Origin: Iphinoe sp. HA4291-MV1
Lineage (GTDB): Bacteria > Cyanobacteriota > Cyanobacteriia > Cyanobacteriales > Nostocaceae
DNA: 40,935 bases
Direction of reading: 5' to 3'
Assembly (NCBI GenBank): GCA_019359415.1
Contig: JAHHHH010000070.1
Coordinates: 1-40,935 of the forward strand
A model generated the notes under the pieces. That model did no database searches. It saw only the letters and a program-made list of their open reading frames with translations, and had not been told where the DNA came from. Shown one piece after another: positions 32,897 to 40,829 of the stretch. The position numbers and the translations under genes are program-made. The first letter of the stretch is position 1, and every line of letters begins with the position of its first letter.

Positions 32897-33405
32897 CCTA
32901 ACTTCAGTTAGGACATTGGTAAAATACCAGAGTACACCAAGGGTAGTCACACGCTCCACAAGATTCAAGTCCATTTAGTATGGATTACTAAATATAGGTA
33001 CAAAGTTATTAACACCAAAATTGGAGCTAGGATTAGAGAGTTACTGAGGCAGATATGCCACAATTTAAAAATAGAAGTGCTAGGTGGAGTTGTATCTTCT
33101 AATCACATTCACCTGTTTGTAGCCATTCCACCAAGTATATCGGTCTCTAAACTAGTGCAGTACCTGAAAGAAGCTAGTTCCAAGAAAATTCAAGAGGAGT
33201 TTAGTGAGTTAAGAAAAGTGTATTGGGGCAGACATTTCTGGGGTAGGGGATTCTTCTGTGTCTCTGCAGGCAACGTTACAGATGAGATGATTAAGAACTA
33301 CATAGACAATCACGACGACACTGAACAAGTAGAGGACAATTTCAAGTTAGATGCTAGTCTTTAGTGAGCTTTCAGATCAAGATTGAATCTTTCTCCTTTA
33401 GGAGA
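32897..33405 (+). mobile_element. IS200/IS605-type element
   Basis: The left hairpin CCTAACT-TC-AGTTAGG (32897-32912) and the right hairpin TCTCC-TTTA-GGAGA (33392-33405) bracket a nearly full tnpA frame. This is the normal structure of IS200-like elements, which lack terminal inverted repeats. Its family type differs from the remnant at 16182-16776. Confidence 0.7.
32912..33364 (+). CDS. tnpA: Y1 transposase TnpA, start codon apparently lost
   Basis: The open frame of 150 codons covers the full family length: PEYTKGSHTLHKIQVHLVWI and TKYRYKV at the start, VVSSNHIHLFVAIPP with the HxH metal pair, then GRGFFCVSAGNVTDEMIKNY containing the catalytic tyrosine. There is no ATG, GTG or TTG before the conserved N-terminus. 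ATA stands where relatives begin (xPEYTKG), so the start was probably mutated from ATG. A shorter start at 33077 would drop the N-terminal third and be inactive. Unless ATT or ATA initiates, the element depends on a transposase supplied in trans. Confidence 0.75.
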   Translation, partial: DIGKIPEYTKGSHTLHKIQVHLVWITKYRYKVINTKIGARIRELLRQICHNLKIEVLGGVVSSNHIHLFVAIPPSISVSKLVQYLKEASSKKIQEEFSELRKVYWGRHFWGRGFFCVSAGNVTDEMIKNYIDNHDDTEQVEDNFKLDASL

Positions 33406-34059
33406 GAGTGGTTTAAAGCAGTGGTCAGGTTGATTAGGACATAAACTGAGTATAAAATCACTACAACAAGGGACTTTCAAGTTTGTTGCCCATTGCCCAT
33501 TCCCTGCTATATGTCCTAATTGAAGTGGCGACTGCTATATCTAGCCGAAAATACCAGAGAGATAGGTAAGTGCGATCGCTTTTTGATTGATGCTTGCCTA
33601 ATAATGCTGTACCATGAACAAAATCTTGAACACCCAGTCAGTATACATTTTACAGCTTTAAACACTCAGCAATTTTTGGGTACATTTATACTAAACACAA
33701 TTTGAGAAAATTAGGTAAAACCTTTACACTACAAAGATTTTGATTTTCAAGGGATAAATTCCATACCTTTGTACCCAAATGTACCCATTTTTGGTTATCC
33801 GCATTATTTTTTTGACTAACAAGCTTGTCAGGTAAAGTTTCCAAGGTTCAGTTGTTGTTAAAAATAAGTATTTTTACTGGTTTTTGGCGAGAAGGGAGAT
33901 GGAATTTTAGAGTTTAAAATCCTTAGCCTTGTTTTGTCCAAATTTTAGCTCAGACCCAAAACATATCTTTAAAAAAGTTCTTCTACTAAAGCGGACCTTG
34001 ATTCTATCGTTCTCCAAGCGAAAACGTCAATTTGTACAACTGGCGTCAAAATTTGTTTT
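33406..34059. other. 650-bp gene-poor region
   Basis: No supported gene. It holds a dyad ATTAGGACATA (33433-33443) / TATGTCCTAAT (33510-33520), one HIP1 octamer GCGATCGC near 33571, and the second copy of the 140-bp repeat (33753-33892). The motif TGTCCTA in the dyad also appears upstream of the ribbon-helix-helix gene near 39979. Confidence 0.4.
33753..33892. repeat. 140-bp direct repeat, copy 2
   Basis: Matches 12591-12730 in the same orientation with two mismatches (here AA for GT near 33861). The flanks on both sides are unrelated to those of copy 1, so the borders are sharp, as for an inserted or recombined unit. Confidence 0.9.
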
Positions 34060-35085
34060 CTACTCCTCCAAATCTAGAGAATCCAGCAGCTGCTCTTCAC
34101 TAGGCAAGAACTTGGCAATCTTTTCTGGCAGGCTTTGAAAGTTGTAGGTAACTACACTCACCGGCTTGTTAGTAGATCTGAGAGCGTACTCTACAAGACT
34201 TCTATTTTTATCCCGACACATCAAGATGCCAATGGCTGGGTTTTCCTCTTTGTATTTGTAATCGGTATCTAGAATCTCTAAATAGCCCTGGATTTGGCCC
34301 ATATCCTTCATAGAGAAAGCTTTAGCTTTTAGTTCAAACAGGATAAAGCCTCTATACTTTCTGTGGTAGAACAGTAGATCTACGGGGTAGTCTTCCCCAT
34401 CAACTTCCAAAGGAAACTGACGACCACAGAAACAGAAGTCCGGTCCAAGCTCCCTTAAGAGTTTAACTATATTGCGCACTAACCCGTCTTCTAGCTGTTT
34501 TTCAATTGCTTCCTCTCTGATTCCAATTAAACTCAAATTGTAATCGTCCTTAAATTGCCATCTCAGCTTATTAATCTCCTCTACGCTCATTTGGTTTACA
34601 AGCCTTTGGGAGAAATTCGTTTGCAGTTTTTGGTGATTTGCAAACTCTTTCATCAAGATTTTCTCTTCAACAGCGCGCTTACTAAGCCCTTGTTCAAGAC
34701 AGAGGTTGATGTAGAATTCTTTCTCGACTTCTTCTTTCACCTTCTCCATGATGATCACATTTTGTGACCAAGGAATTTCTTGCACCAGTGGTGCAAGTTT
34801 TGACTCTTTATAAGTTTCATAAAACTTCTTCATTCTCCACAGATTGTCTTTGGAGTAACCTTTGATTCCTGGAAATTCTAATTTAATATCTTGAGAAATC
34901 CTATCTACTACATTGCTGCCCCACTTCTCTTCCTCTACCTTTTGAGAAAGCATCTTTCCAGTATCCCAGTACAAAGCAATTGACTCTTTGTTCACTGCCT
35001 TCAAAGATAAATATCTAGCTTCTTGGACGCGTCTTTTCAGGTCACTAAGAAACTGGGGATAGGAGGAAGGCAAGCTAGAGTTCAT
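34060..35085 (-). CDS. DUF1016 / YhcG-type PDDEXK nuclease
   Basis: The 341-residue protein has the DUF1016 N-terminal helical domain (residues 10-165, with ALYWDTGKMLSQK and GYSKDNLWRMKKFYE) and a C-terminal restriction-endonuclease-like domain. In the latter, Asp236 in YPVDLLFYH and Glu251-x-Lys253 in FELKAKAF form the PDDEXK active site; VEYALRSTNKPVSVVTY ends the core. Length and motif order are normal for the family, so it looks intact. Such genes travel with mobile DNA and restriction or defence loci; the cellular substrate is not established. ATG at 35085; no partner gene on the same strand is closer than the replication gene. Confidence 0.87.
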   Translation of the reverse strand: MNSSLPSSYPQFLSDLKRRVQEARYLSLKAVNKESIALYWDTGKMLSQKVEEEKWGSNVVDRISQDIKLEFPGIKGYSKDNLWRMKKFYETYKESKLAPLVQEIPWSQNVIIMEKVKEEVEKEFYINLCLEQGLSKRAVEEKILMKEFANHQKLQTNFSQRLVNQMSVEEINKLRWQFKDDYNLSLIGIREEAIEKQLEDGLVRNIVKLLRELGPDFCFCGRQFPLEVDGEDYPVDLLFYHRKYRGFILFELKAKAFSMKDMGQIQGYLEILDTDYKYKEENPAIGILMCRDKNRSLVEYALRSTNKPVSVVTYNFQSLPEKIAKFLPSEEQLLDSLDLEE

Positions 35086-35240
35086 GCCCTCAAGGTGAGC
35101 AAAGGCTGAATTGTTGTCAATCTGAAGTAAAAAACTGAATCGAAAATAAGTTTTGTTTACTGCCCAAATTCTGGTTTGCTAAACCACTTTTGTCAAAAAA
35201 GTGCATAAGTAGAACTTCGCCAAACCCCGCCAACACTTTG

Positions 35241-38200
35241 CTACAACTTGCCCAGAATCCAATCAGAACTGCCACCGGAAATCCGAACCGTGCGCACTCT
35301 CTTTTTTTTATCTTGGTAATGTATAGTGCAGCCCAGAAACCAGCCTTGCTCTGCTTCTACCTCAATTACAGTAGCTGTGACGGTCCATTTATTCTCAAGG
35401 TGGCGCAGGGTGGGGTAGCAGCGAATGCGATCGCCTGCTTTGAAAGAAAAGTCAAAGGGTTTGAGACAGGTGTCAATACTGTCAATTGTTTTAGAAATTT
35501 CTACTGCATTTTCGTTCGCGTAATGGTCGCCGTAGTGAGCATTACGCGAATCATTACGCGGCTGTGTTCCTTGTCCTGTAATATTTTCAGCCGTTTCGCG
35601 TAATGAGTGTAATGGCGTAATGGTTTTGCGAGGTTTTTCAAAATCATGATCCACTACTGGGGGAGTATCGTTTGTCTTGGTCGAAAAATCCGAATCATCA
35701 TTACACTCATTACGTTCATTACGCGAACGCTCAAAACCATTACTAGATAAAGATTCTCCTTCAAAAAAATCATTACGCGAACCATTACGCGAAGAATCTA
35801 AATCATTACGCGAACGGTCAAAACCATTGCAGGCTCTGGATTCAGGACCATTACGCGAAAAATTAGCAGGTATAAACACCCAATTTCTTTTTTGTTTTTC
35901 CACCCGCCCGTAGCCCATAGCTTCTAGCTCTCTAAAACAGTCAAGAGCTTGTGAACTACCTTTAATGGCATTGAACTTTGTAACTGCATCTCTACAGGTT
36001 AAGACACCTTTGCTACAGGCGTACTCAAGCAACTTAGCCAGCAGCGCGGGTAGTTCACCCTTATCAGCTTTGCTGTCAGCGTGCAGCGTTTTAACTTGCC
36101 CAATGTAGAATTCAGCCAGGGTGATCGCCTGATTCACGGTCTCTAAAGAAATTTCATTATCAACAAAGGCAACCACACTGCCATTGACAGCCATCTTTAC
36201 TGCATGGAGGTTTAGTGCCAAGCGCCCAATTGCTCCTTCCATTTTGGAGTAAACTGCCCTCATCCCTGGCTGGGGATGACTAACCCGTTTTAATTCCAGT
36301 TCGTTGTAAACAGCTTGGTAGCGCTTAAAAGCTTCTCGTGACAGTTTATACTGGCAAAGGGGTAATAAGGCAATACGACGGTAGCAAGCAGCAAGTAGCT
36401 CCTTGAGATTAATATCTGCGTTATCGTCTGGTAATTGTGAGGCTGCTAGAGGCTGGATTACAAACAGAAACCGTGCCCACTGTCCATCAGCGTCTTTTAA
36501 ATCTTTGGTGTGTTCCTTCAGGACCTCTGGCTGAATTCCACCAAAAATTGAAACATAGATGCGTTCTACGTCAACTTTGATACCACCGGCTCTTAGAACC
36601 GTTTGCCCCAGACCGTCGTAGTAAGAAAGCATGTCCTGCTTATCTGAACCTTTGCCCCCTCGGTACTGATTGGCTGAGTTGAACAATCCCACCAGTTCAT
36701 CAATCAGGGCAAACATAGCCTTATTAGGGGTTTCCTGAGCTTGGGTTTTAATCCCTTCTCCAGTAGCTTCAGTAAAAAAGTAAACAGGCAATCCTGGTTT
36801 AGCAGGTTTTGATTCCTCCTGCGGTGCTTTCTCCCACTTGCTCAAGTCGCACTCATACTGAGCTAGTTGCCGCTGATAATTATCAGTGACTTCGTTTTGC
36901 AAAACCCTTAGCGGTTTCTTAATCAGCGTTCTGTAGACGGGCGATTTTTTTTGTCCCGATTCCCCAACTACTGCCGAGAACAAGACAGGAGGAACGCTAA
37001 AGTCCATTGCTCTATGAATCACTAGTTCTGTCCCAACTGGATGCAGGGTAGAAACTGTGGTTAGGACTGCGGTTAAGGCTACAGACTCAGGAATGTTTAA
37101 CCACCTGCACCACAGTTTAAGCGGATAGGCTAACTGTTTGGGGAGAAAATCAACCAAATCAAGCGAGTTGTCTCCAACTGTTAGTAGCTCGCCAATTTCC
37201 CCTTTTCGCTCCTCTCTGCCTTCCTCTACTTCTAAATCTTGGCGTAGTAGGTTGGCAATCGCCTCAATATCTCTGCTCGCAGTATTGGTTTGTTTACTCA
37301 GTGTCAAGAGGGCGACTTTTTCCTCGGAAGGTTTCAAGCCACGTAAGAGAATTTCTTGAATTCTATCCGTTAAAGGTACTTCTTCAATAGGGGTTTTTTG
37401 CTGAGAAACATTGCTTGGGGCGTTTTTTTGGGTCAGTGCTTGCTGCCTTCTTCTCCACGATTTAATACAGTTCAGTAGTGCATCGTCAGTCAGTGTTGCT
37501 GTAGGGTTGTCTTTCTCGGCTGATTTCCAGATTTGGTCTGCTTCCTTACAGTCCAGTGGTGGAGAGCAGCGAGCGCAGTAGTTGTCAAACAAAAGTCTTA
37601 CTTCTCCACTGAATCTCTCATGCAAATATTGCAGCCGCAGACTTGTCCCAATGAGATTACGGGCTAAGGCTGCTCCTGTATCGTTTCTTCTCCCTTCTGG
37701 TTCCCCGTTGGCAATTAAATGTCGCTGTTCTAGCGTCAAACACTCAGAAAGTGGTATGTCGCCGCTTTCTGTCAGTGGTGATATAGATGGTAGTGTTGCT
37801 GGATCAGTATAAGAAGATACTATTTTCTGTGGCGGTACAATTGCTCTCAAATCTTCAAAGCTATAACAATTACCGCTTGCTGCAATAATTACTGATGGGA
37901 AAGCGCCCCTCGGAGAGATATGGTAAGCCCCAGCTAGGCGCATGACTCGTGAGGGGTTCTTAAGCGCTCTATCGGCATCAGCATATTCCAGTAGGTCACT
38001 TTGTAACTCTTTCCATCTTACCTGGTCTACTCCTTGGTCAAACACCCAGTAGCTGTGTATTGATTTGCCACCAGTGTCTACCTGAAAAGTTGGCTCAGGC
38101 AGAGAGAGCGATCGCCACAATTCCCTAGAGATTTCTTTATCCAGATTGTCATGTTCATAGAAAAGAGCCCGACAACTTATTACTTGGTTGTCACAATGTC

Positions 38201-38447
38201 CGCCACCGTTGACTACCAAGTAAACACCTCTGCCTTCAATCTGCCACTTCTGAATGATTTTGATTAACTGCTCTAAATCCTTGACCTCAGCTTTCCTGCC
38301 TGCGTCGCCTCTCTTTCTCGAATCGTCTCCATGGTAAAAGGCTCTGAGATAAACGGTATCGCCTTTTTGATAACCAAGTAAAGCTAGTTGCTTGACTAGT
38401 TGCCCGCGTTCAACTACTAGTTGTCCAGATGTCTCTTCGCTATACAT
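35241..38447 (-). CDS. plasmid replication primase-helicase (DUF3987)
   Basis: The 1068-residue protein is probably the replication initiator. Residues 75-180 resemble a RepB/AEP-type primase: acidic pair in FYEHDN (98-100), GGKSIHSYWVF with His131 and NPSRVMRLAGAYH. A helical linker leads to a DUF3987 helicase-like domain from about residue 430, with the P-loop GESGQKKS near 495 and FTEATGEGIKTQ followed by ALIDELVGLFNS. The C-terminal 170 residues are low-complexity, with repeated SRN(G/D/E) units, and end in a small beta domain (FKAGDRIRCYPTLRHLENKW). The SRN units are encoded by a DNA repeat array. Repeated AGTTGTCC motifs lie around and upstream of the start codon. Confidence 0.82.
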   Translation of the reverse strand: MYSEETSGQLVVERGQLVKQLALLGYQKGDTVYLRAFYHGDDSRKRGDAGRKAEVKDLEQLIKIIQKWQIEGRGVYLVVNGGGHCDNQVISCRALFYEHDNLDKEISRELWRSLSLPEPTFQVDTGGKSIHSYWVFDQGVDQVRWKELQSDLLEYADADRALKNPSRVMRLAGAYHISPRGAFPSVIIAASGNCYSFEDLRAIVPPQKIVSSYTDPATLPSISPLTESGDIPLSECLTLEQRHLIANGEPEGRRNDTGAALARNLIGTSLRLQYLHERFSGEVRLLFDNYCARCSPPLDCKEADQIWKSAEKDNPTATLTDDALLNCIKSWRRRQQALTQKNAPSNVSQQKTPIEEVPLTDRIQEILLRGLKPSEEKVALLTLSKQTNTASRDIEAIANLLRQDLEVEEGREERKGEIGELLTVGDNSLDLVDFLPKQLAYPLKLWCRWLNIPESVALTAVLTTVSTLHPVGTELVIHRAMDFSVPPVLFSAVVGESGQKKSPVYRTLIKKPLRVLQNEVTDNYQRQLAQYECDLSKWEKAPQEESKPAKPGLPVYFFTEATGEGIKTQAQETPNKAMFALIDELVGLFNSANQYRGGKGSDKQDMLSYYDGLGQTVLRAGGIKVDVERIYVSIFGGIQPEVLKEHTKDLKDADGQWARFLFVIQPLAASQLPDDNADINLKELLAACYRRIALLPLCQYKLSREAFKRYQAVYNELELKRVSHPQPGMRAVYSKMEGAIGRLALNLHAVKMAVNGSVVAFVDNEISLETVNQAITLAEFYIGQVKTLHADSKADKGELPALLAKLLEYACSKGVLTCRDAVTKFNAIKGSSQALDCFRELEAMGYGRVEKQKRNWVFIPANFSRNGPESRACNGFDRSRNDLDSSRNGSRNDFFEGESLSSNGFERSRNERNECNDDSDFSTKTNDTPPVVDHDFEKPRKTITPLHSLRETAENITGQGTQPRNDSRNAHYGDHYANENAVEISKTIDSIDTCLKPFDFSFKAGDRIRCYPTLRHLENKWTVTATVIEVEAEQGWFLGCTIHYQDKKKRVRTVRISGGSSDWILGKL
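35515..35859. repeat. CATTACGCGAA repeat array inside the replication gene
   Basis: CATTACGCGAA starts at 35540, 35717, 35771, 35783, 35804 and 35849, with a 9-base version at 35552. Inverted copies TTCGCGTAATG start at 35515 and 35595, and partial copies lie near 35615, 35699 and 35708. Several spacings are 12, 21, 45 or 54 bases. On the coding strand they encode SRN(G/D/E). The arrangement resembles replication-origin iterons. Confidence 0.75.
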
Positions 38448-38582
38448 TCAGTTGTCCTCGATATTGATTTGTCTGACTTTGGGCGGACAACTTCTTCGGA
38501 CAACTAGTTGCTCTTTGACAACCGCTTAAGCTATACTTGGCATAGTAAAGCGGAACAACTAATATGTTTGTCAAAGTTGTCC
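38419..38582. promoter_or_regulatory. AGTTGTCC repeats upstream of the replication gene
   Basis: AGTTGTCC starts at 38419, 38450 and 38575; its complement GGACAACT starts at 38485 and 38498; related GACAAC/GAACAACT lie at 38518 and 38553. A compound dyad, CTTTGACAA/TTGTCAAAG outside and CCGCTT/AAGCGG inside, covers 38513-38576. They flank the start codon at 38447, so initiator autoregulation or origin binding is likely. Confidence 0.55.
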
Positions 38583-38595
38583 GTCCCGTTGATTT

Positions 38596-38632
38596 AAAAG
38601 CGCCTTAGATTTCCAGTCTTCGGGGCGCTTTT
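38596..38632. terminator. bidirectional intrinsic terminator
   Basis: AAAAGCGCC (38596-38604) and GGCGCTTTT (38624-38632) form a 9-bp stem whose A and T runs allow termination on either strand. It separates the replication gene from the minus-strand gene upstream (38885-39571). The remaining bases 38633-38884 hold no gene. Confidence 0.65.
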
Positions 38633-38884
38633 GCGTTTTCACCCATTATTGATTTTTTAAATAAGTTGTTTGTTTTCTTCTCTCCTATTTTTTTACAGGT
38701 GGGTTAATTATACACCATACATGCAGAGCCTGTTCGCATGAAGTCTTGCACAGTAGTTGACACATAGGCTCAGGCTTTCTGATTCTCTCACACAAATTAA
38801 TACATCTGCTTATTAAGCAGCCAATACTTCATAATCAGTAGCATAAAAAACCTGAACTATGCTAATTACACGTAGAGAATTTGA

Positions 38885-39571
38885 TTACTTTCCAGAGGTG
38901 ACAAGTCCCACAGGGGCGGCACACTCTTCAAGCCCCGTGTTAATGAATACGTGGTAAAGCTCACCCATATCGTCCGAAACTAACCTGTATCTGTTAACGC
39001 TCAGTAGCCAGTTCTCTCCATTTGGATCGTGAGTTCTCAGGCGAAACTCAGTGGTGGAAGCTTGGTTATCTGGCTCTAAACTTTGGTGGGTTAGGCGATT
39101 GAACTCCTCTAAATCTGGCAAATGCCAGTAATCGGCTCGTCTGCGCTCCACAGCTGCTTCCAGTCCGCCGTCAGCTTCGGTCAACAGAGCAATACTGCTA
39201 TCGGTTAGAGCAATTTGTCGTTCGTCAGACAGTCGTACTAGCCCTGCACTTTCGTTAGGATTTTCGGCTAGGAAATACAGAACTTCTAAAATACTGGGAG
39301 AGAGTCTCCCCTTAGCCGTAACTATGCCTTGGCGGGAAGGTAGCACTAAATTAGTCATATTTAAAACTTCCGATGATTTAGTAGGTGTGGTAGGTGGAAT
39401 TCGGATAGGGTTCTTACAGTGAGGATAGAAAATCAGAATATCTCGCTCGAATTTATTAGCCCAAACTGCTACGTTGTATGCCAGGTTCTTAGCCTGCGAT
39501 TTAGAATCGGCTGTTAATTCAATGTGTCCTTGAGCTAGCTTAACCCTATCTAAGTCAATGAGTTGCTTCAT
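38885..39571 (-). CDS. protein with PAS-like C-terminal domain
   Basis: I chose ATG 39571 (MKQLIDLDRVKLAQGHIELT), six codons inside a TTG frame; 228 residues. The N-terminal 75 residues are mixed alpha/beta with ANKFERDILIFYPHCKNPIR. The middle (residues 85-135) is helical (SPSILEVLYFLAENPNESAG). The last 80 residues, with TEFRLRTHDPNGENWLLSVN and YRLVSDDMGELYHVFINTG, resemble the end of a PAS fold. It overlaps the ribbon-helix-helix gene by 17 bases, so the two are translationally coupled. It may sense a ligand and modulate the regulator or replication; this is inference. Confidence 0.55.
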   Translation of the reverse strand: MKQLIDLDRVKLAQGHIELTADSKSQAKNLAYNVAVWANKFERDILIFYPHCKNPIRIPPTTPTKSSEVLNMTNLVLPSRQGIVTAKGRLSPSILEVLYFLAENPNESAGLVRLSDERQIALTDSSIALLTEADGGLEAAVERRRADYWHLPDLEEFNRLTHQSLEPDNQASTTEFRLRTHDPNGENWLLSVNRYRLVSDDMGELYHVFINTGLEECAAPVGLVTSGK

Positions 39572-39908
39572 TGCCGTTCCTAGCTCCAAATAATTTGTCC
39601 CTTATTCTCATAATGTCCTCGGCCTGCATACCAGCTTCATGGGCTACTAGACAGCACTTGGTATCATTAGGCTTTTCACCAGTAGAGAGCAATCGCAGGA
39701 AACTTACTAGCTCCTCTTTAGAGTCATCTTCTAACTTTGGCTCAACCTTTCCTCCTTCTAGTTTGACCCATAGCTCAATAGCCTGCTCTACAGCATCTCC
39801 CTGCTTCAAATCCTTTGACACAGTAAGACCCTTAAATCTCCTGATTAGACTGATTGGAAGATGCGCACAGATTTGCTTGTAGTCTTTATCGCGCTTACGG
39901 TCAACCAT
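39555..39908 (-). CDS. ribbon-helix-helix type regulator
   Basis: The 117-residue protein starts with a basic stretch and then YKQICAHLPISLIRRFKGLT followed by a helix pair (DAVEQAIELWVKLEGG). That is the beta-helix-helix layout of CopG/Arc-like DNA-binding proteins. The C-terminal half is acidic and then helical (AGMQAEDIMRIRDKLFG). It lies first in a two-gene minus-strand operon with the PAS-like gene and next to the replication gene. Repeated TGTCCTA motifs lie 50-110 bases upstream of its ATG (39908). A role in copy-number or partition control is likely but inferred. Confidence 0.65.
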   Translation of the reverse strand: MVDRKRDKDYKQICAHLPISLIRRFKGLTVSKDLKQGDAVEQAIELWVKLEGGKVEPKLEDDSKEELVSFLRLLSTGEKPNDTKCCLVAHEAGMQAEDIMRIRDKLFGARNGNEATH

Positions 39909-39961
39909 TTTGCCAGATGTCTTTTCCTTTACTAGACATTTACTACTGTTATAGCGCCTAT

Positions 39962-40019
39962 TGTCCTATTTTTATAAATGTCCTAACTTCCTAAAAAACA
40001 TATTGTCCTAACTTCCTAA
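39962..40019. promoter_or_regulatory. TGTCCTA repeats upstream of RHH gene
   Basis: TGTCCTAACTTCCTAA occurs at 39979-39994 and again at 40004-40019, exactly 25 bases apart, and a shorter TGTCCTA at 39962. They lie just upstream of the regulator gene and could be its operator. Confidence 0.55.
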
Positions 40020-40110
40020 CTTATGTTATATTAGCCAGTGTGAGGCAAAAACAGCAAGTCAAGTCTAGTTACCTCAAGCGAGAATGTAAAAGTTTGGAGC
40101 GAGTAATAGC

Positions 40111-40371
40111 TTGGACGGTAAACGATTTCAATCAAGTTTGCTGTATGCCTTCCCTGAACCATGACAATTTAATGATGTCTGCTCGTTAACAAGCTTCTTG
40201 GCAGAATACGCGGCAAACGGAACAAAAGGAAACGACATTGAGGTGTGGGGATACTGCAAGCGGCAAGACATCAACCCTCTCTTTGGCTATCTACAGCCCT
40301 ATTCGGTTGTACTAACTCATATTGACAATTTGGTAAAAAGTAATTGCTTGACTAACCACAAGCAAGATTGA
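40111..40371 (+). pseudogene. interrupted small gene
   Basis: The frame SLDGKRFQSSLLYAFPEP, stop, QFNDVCSLTSFLAEYAANGT, then KGNDIEVWGYCKRQDINPLF and a tail ending NHKQD is broken by TGA at 40162-40164. After this TGA it stays open for 68 codons without a start. It reads like genuine protein, and a functional gene may have TGG or CGA there. A competing 49-residue frame (40040-40189, GTG start) runs in another register. Weakly supported; family not recognised. Confidence 0.3.
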
Positions 40372-40411
40372 AGTCCTTGCCTGTATTGAAGTTCACACAG
40401 GAGCAAAACCA

Positions 40412-40618
40412 ATGCTGGAATTCGGCGATTTGAATAACTGGCTAGAGAACTGGATTGCTACTGCCTCTGAAGATGAGCTACGGAGTAAATTCAAAGACGT
40501 TATGCCCTATCTGGCAGAAGAGGACATTGCCTATCTCTTCTATTCCTTAATTACTAAAGAATATCCTGAAGAGGAGGTTGATGAACTCTTTCAGATAATG
40601 AAACATAACACTCATTAG
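40412..40618 (+). CDS. small acidic protein, 68 residues
   Basis: AGGAG lies 9 bases upstream of ATG 40412, a clear ribosome binding site. The product (MLEFGDLNNWLENWIATASE, then EDIAYLFYSLITKEYPEEEV) is very acidic, helical and soluble. It is followed immediately by an intrinsic terminator, so the gene looks complete. No family recognised. A small acidic protein near replication control genes could be a regulator or a DNA mimic, but nothing in the sequence decides this. Confidence 0.65.
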   Translation: MLEFGDLNNWLENWIATASEDELRSKFKDVMPYLAEEDIAYLFYSLITKEYPEEEVDELFQIMKHNTH

Positions 40619-40626
40619 CTTCTCAC

Positions 40627-40663
40627 AACAGGCTGTTTCTTTCTTATAGGCAGCTTGTTTTTT
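40627..40663 (+). terminator. intrinsic terminator
   Basis: AACAGGCTG (40627-40635) pairs with CAGCTTGTT (40651-40659) through one G-T wobble and is followed by a T run (40658-40663). It ends the 68-residue gene. Confidence 0.6.
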
Positions 40664-40700
40664 CAGCCTTTATTTATCACAGTCTGAAGGAGCAAACAAT

Positions 40701-40829
40701 ATGCGAGTAAGCATTCGACAGCCATTGCAACCTTTTATCATCTGGGCTTACGAACCGCTTCGTCTTCAGCGCAAGCGGTTCGTAAGCCCAAAACTTGACA
40801 GTTCGTTAGAACTAGAACTTACGCATTGA
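40701..40829 (+). pseudogene. start of a gene cut by hairpin and IS end
   Basis: ATG 40701 has a good ribosome site (GAAGGAG, 7 bases upstream). The frame MRVSIRQPLQPFIIWAYEPL runs into the large hairpin and then into the IS end, stopping at TGA 40827-40829 after 42 residues. The first 15 residues are probably the true N-terminus of a gene; the rest is derived from the repeats. Confidence 0.4.
40743..40790. repeat. 18-bp perfect hairpin next to the IS end
   Basis: TGGGCTTACGAACCGCTT (40743-40760) is the exact complement of 40773-40790, with a 12-base loop. It lies 22 bases from the right IS end. There is no T tract, so it is not a typical terminator. Confidence 0.8.

Noticed and set aside
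35515-35859. CRISPR array
   Set aside because: Repeats are 11 bases, irregularly spaced, in both orientations, and lie within a long coding frame.
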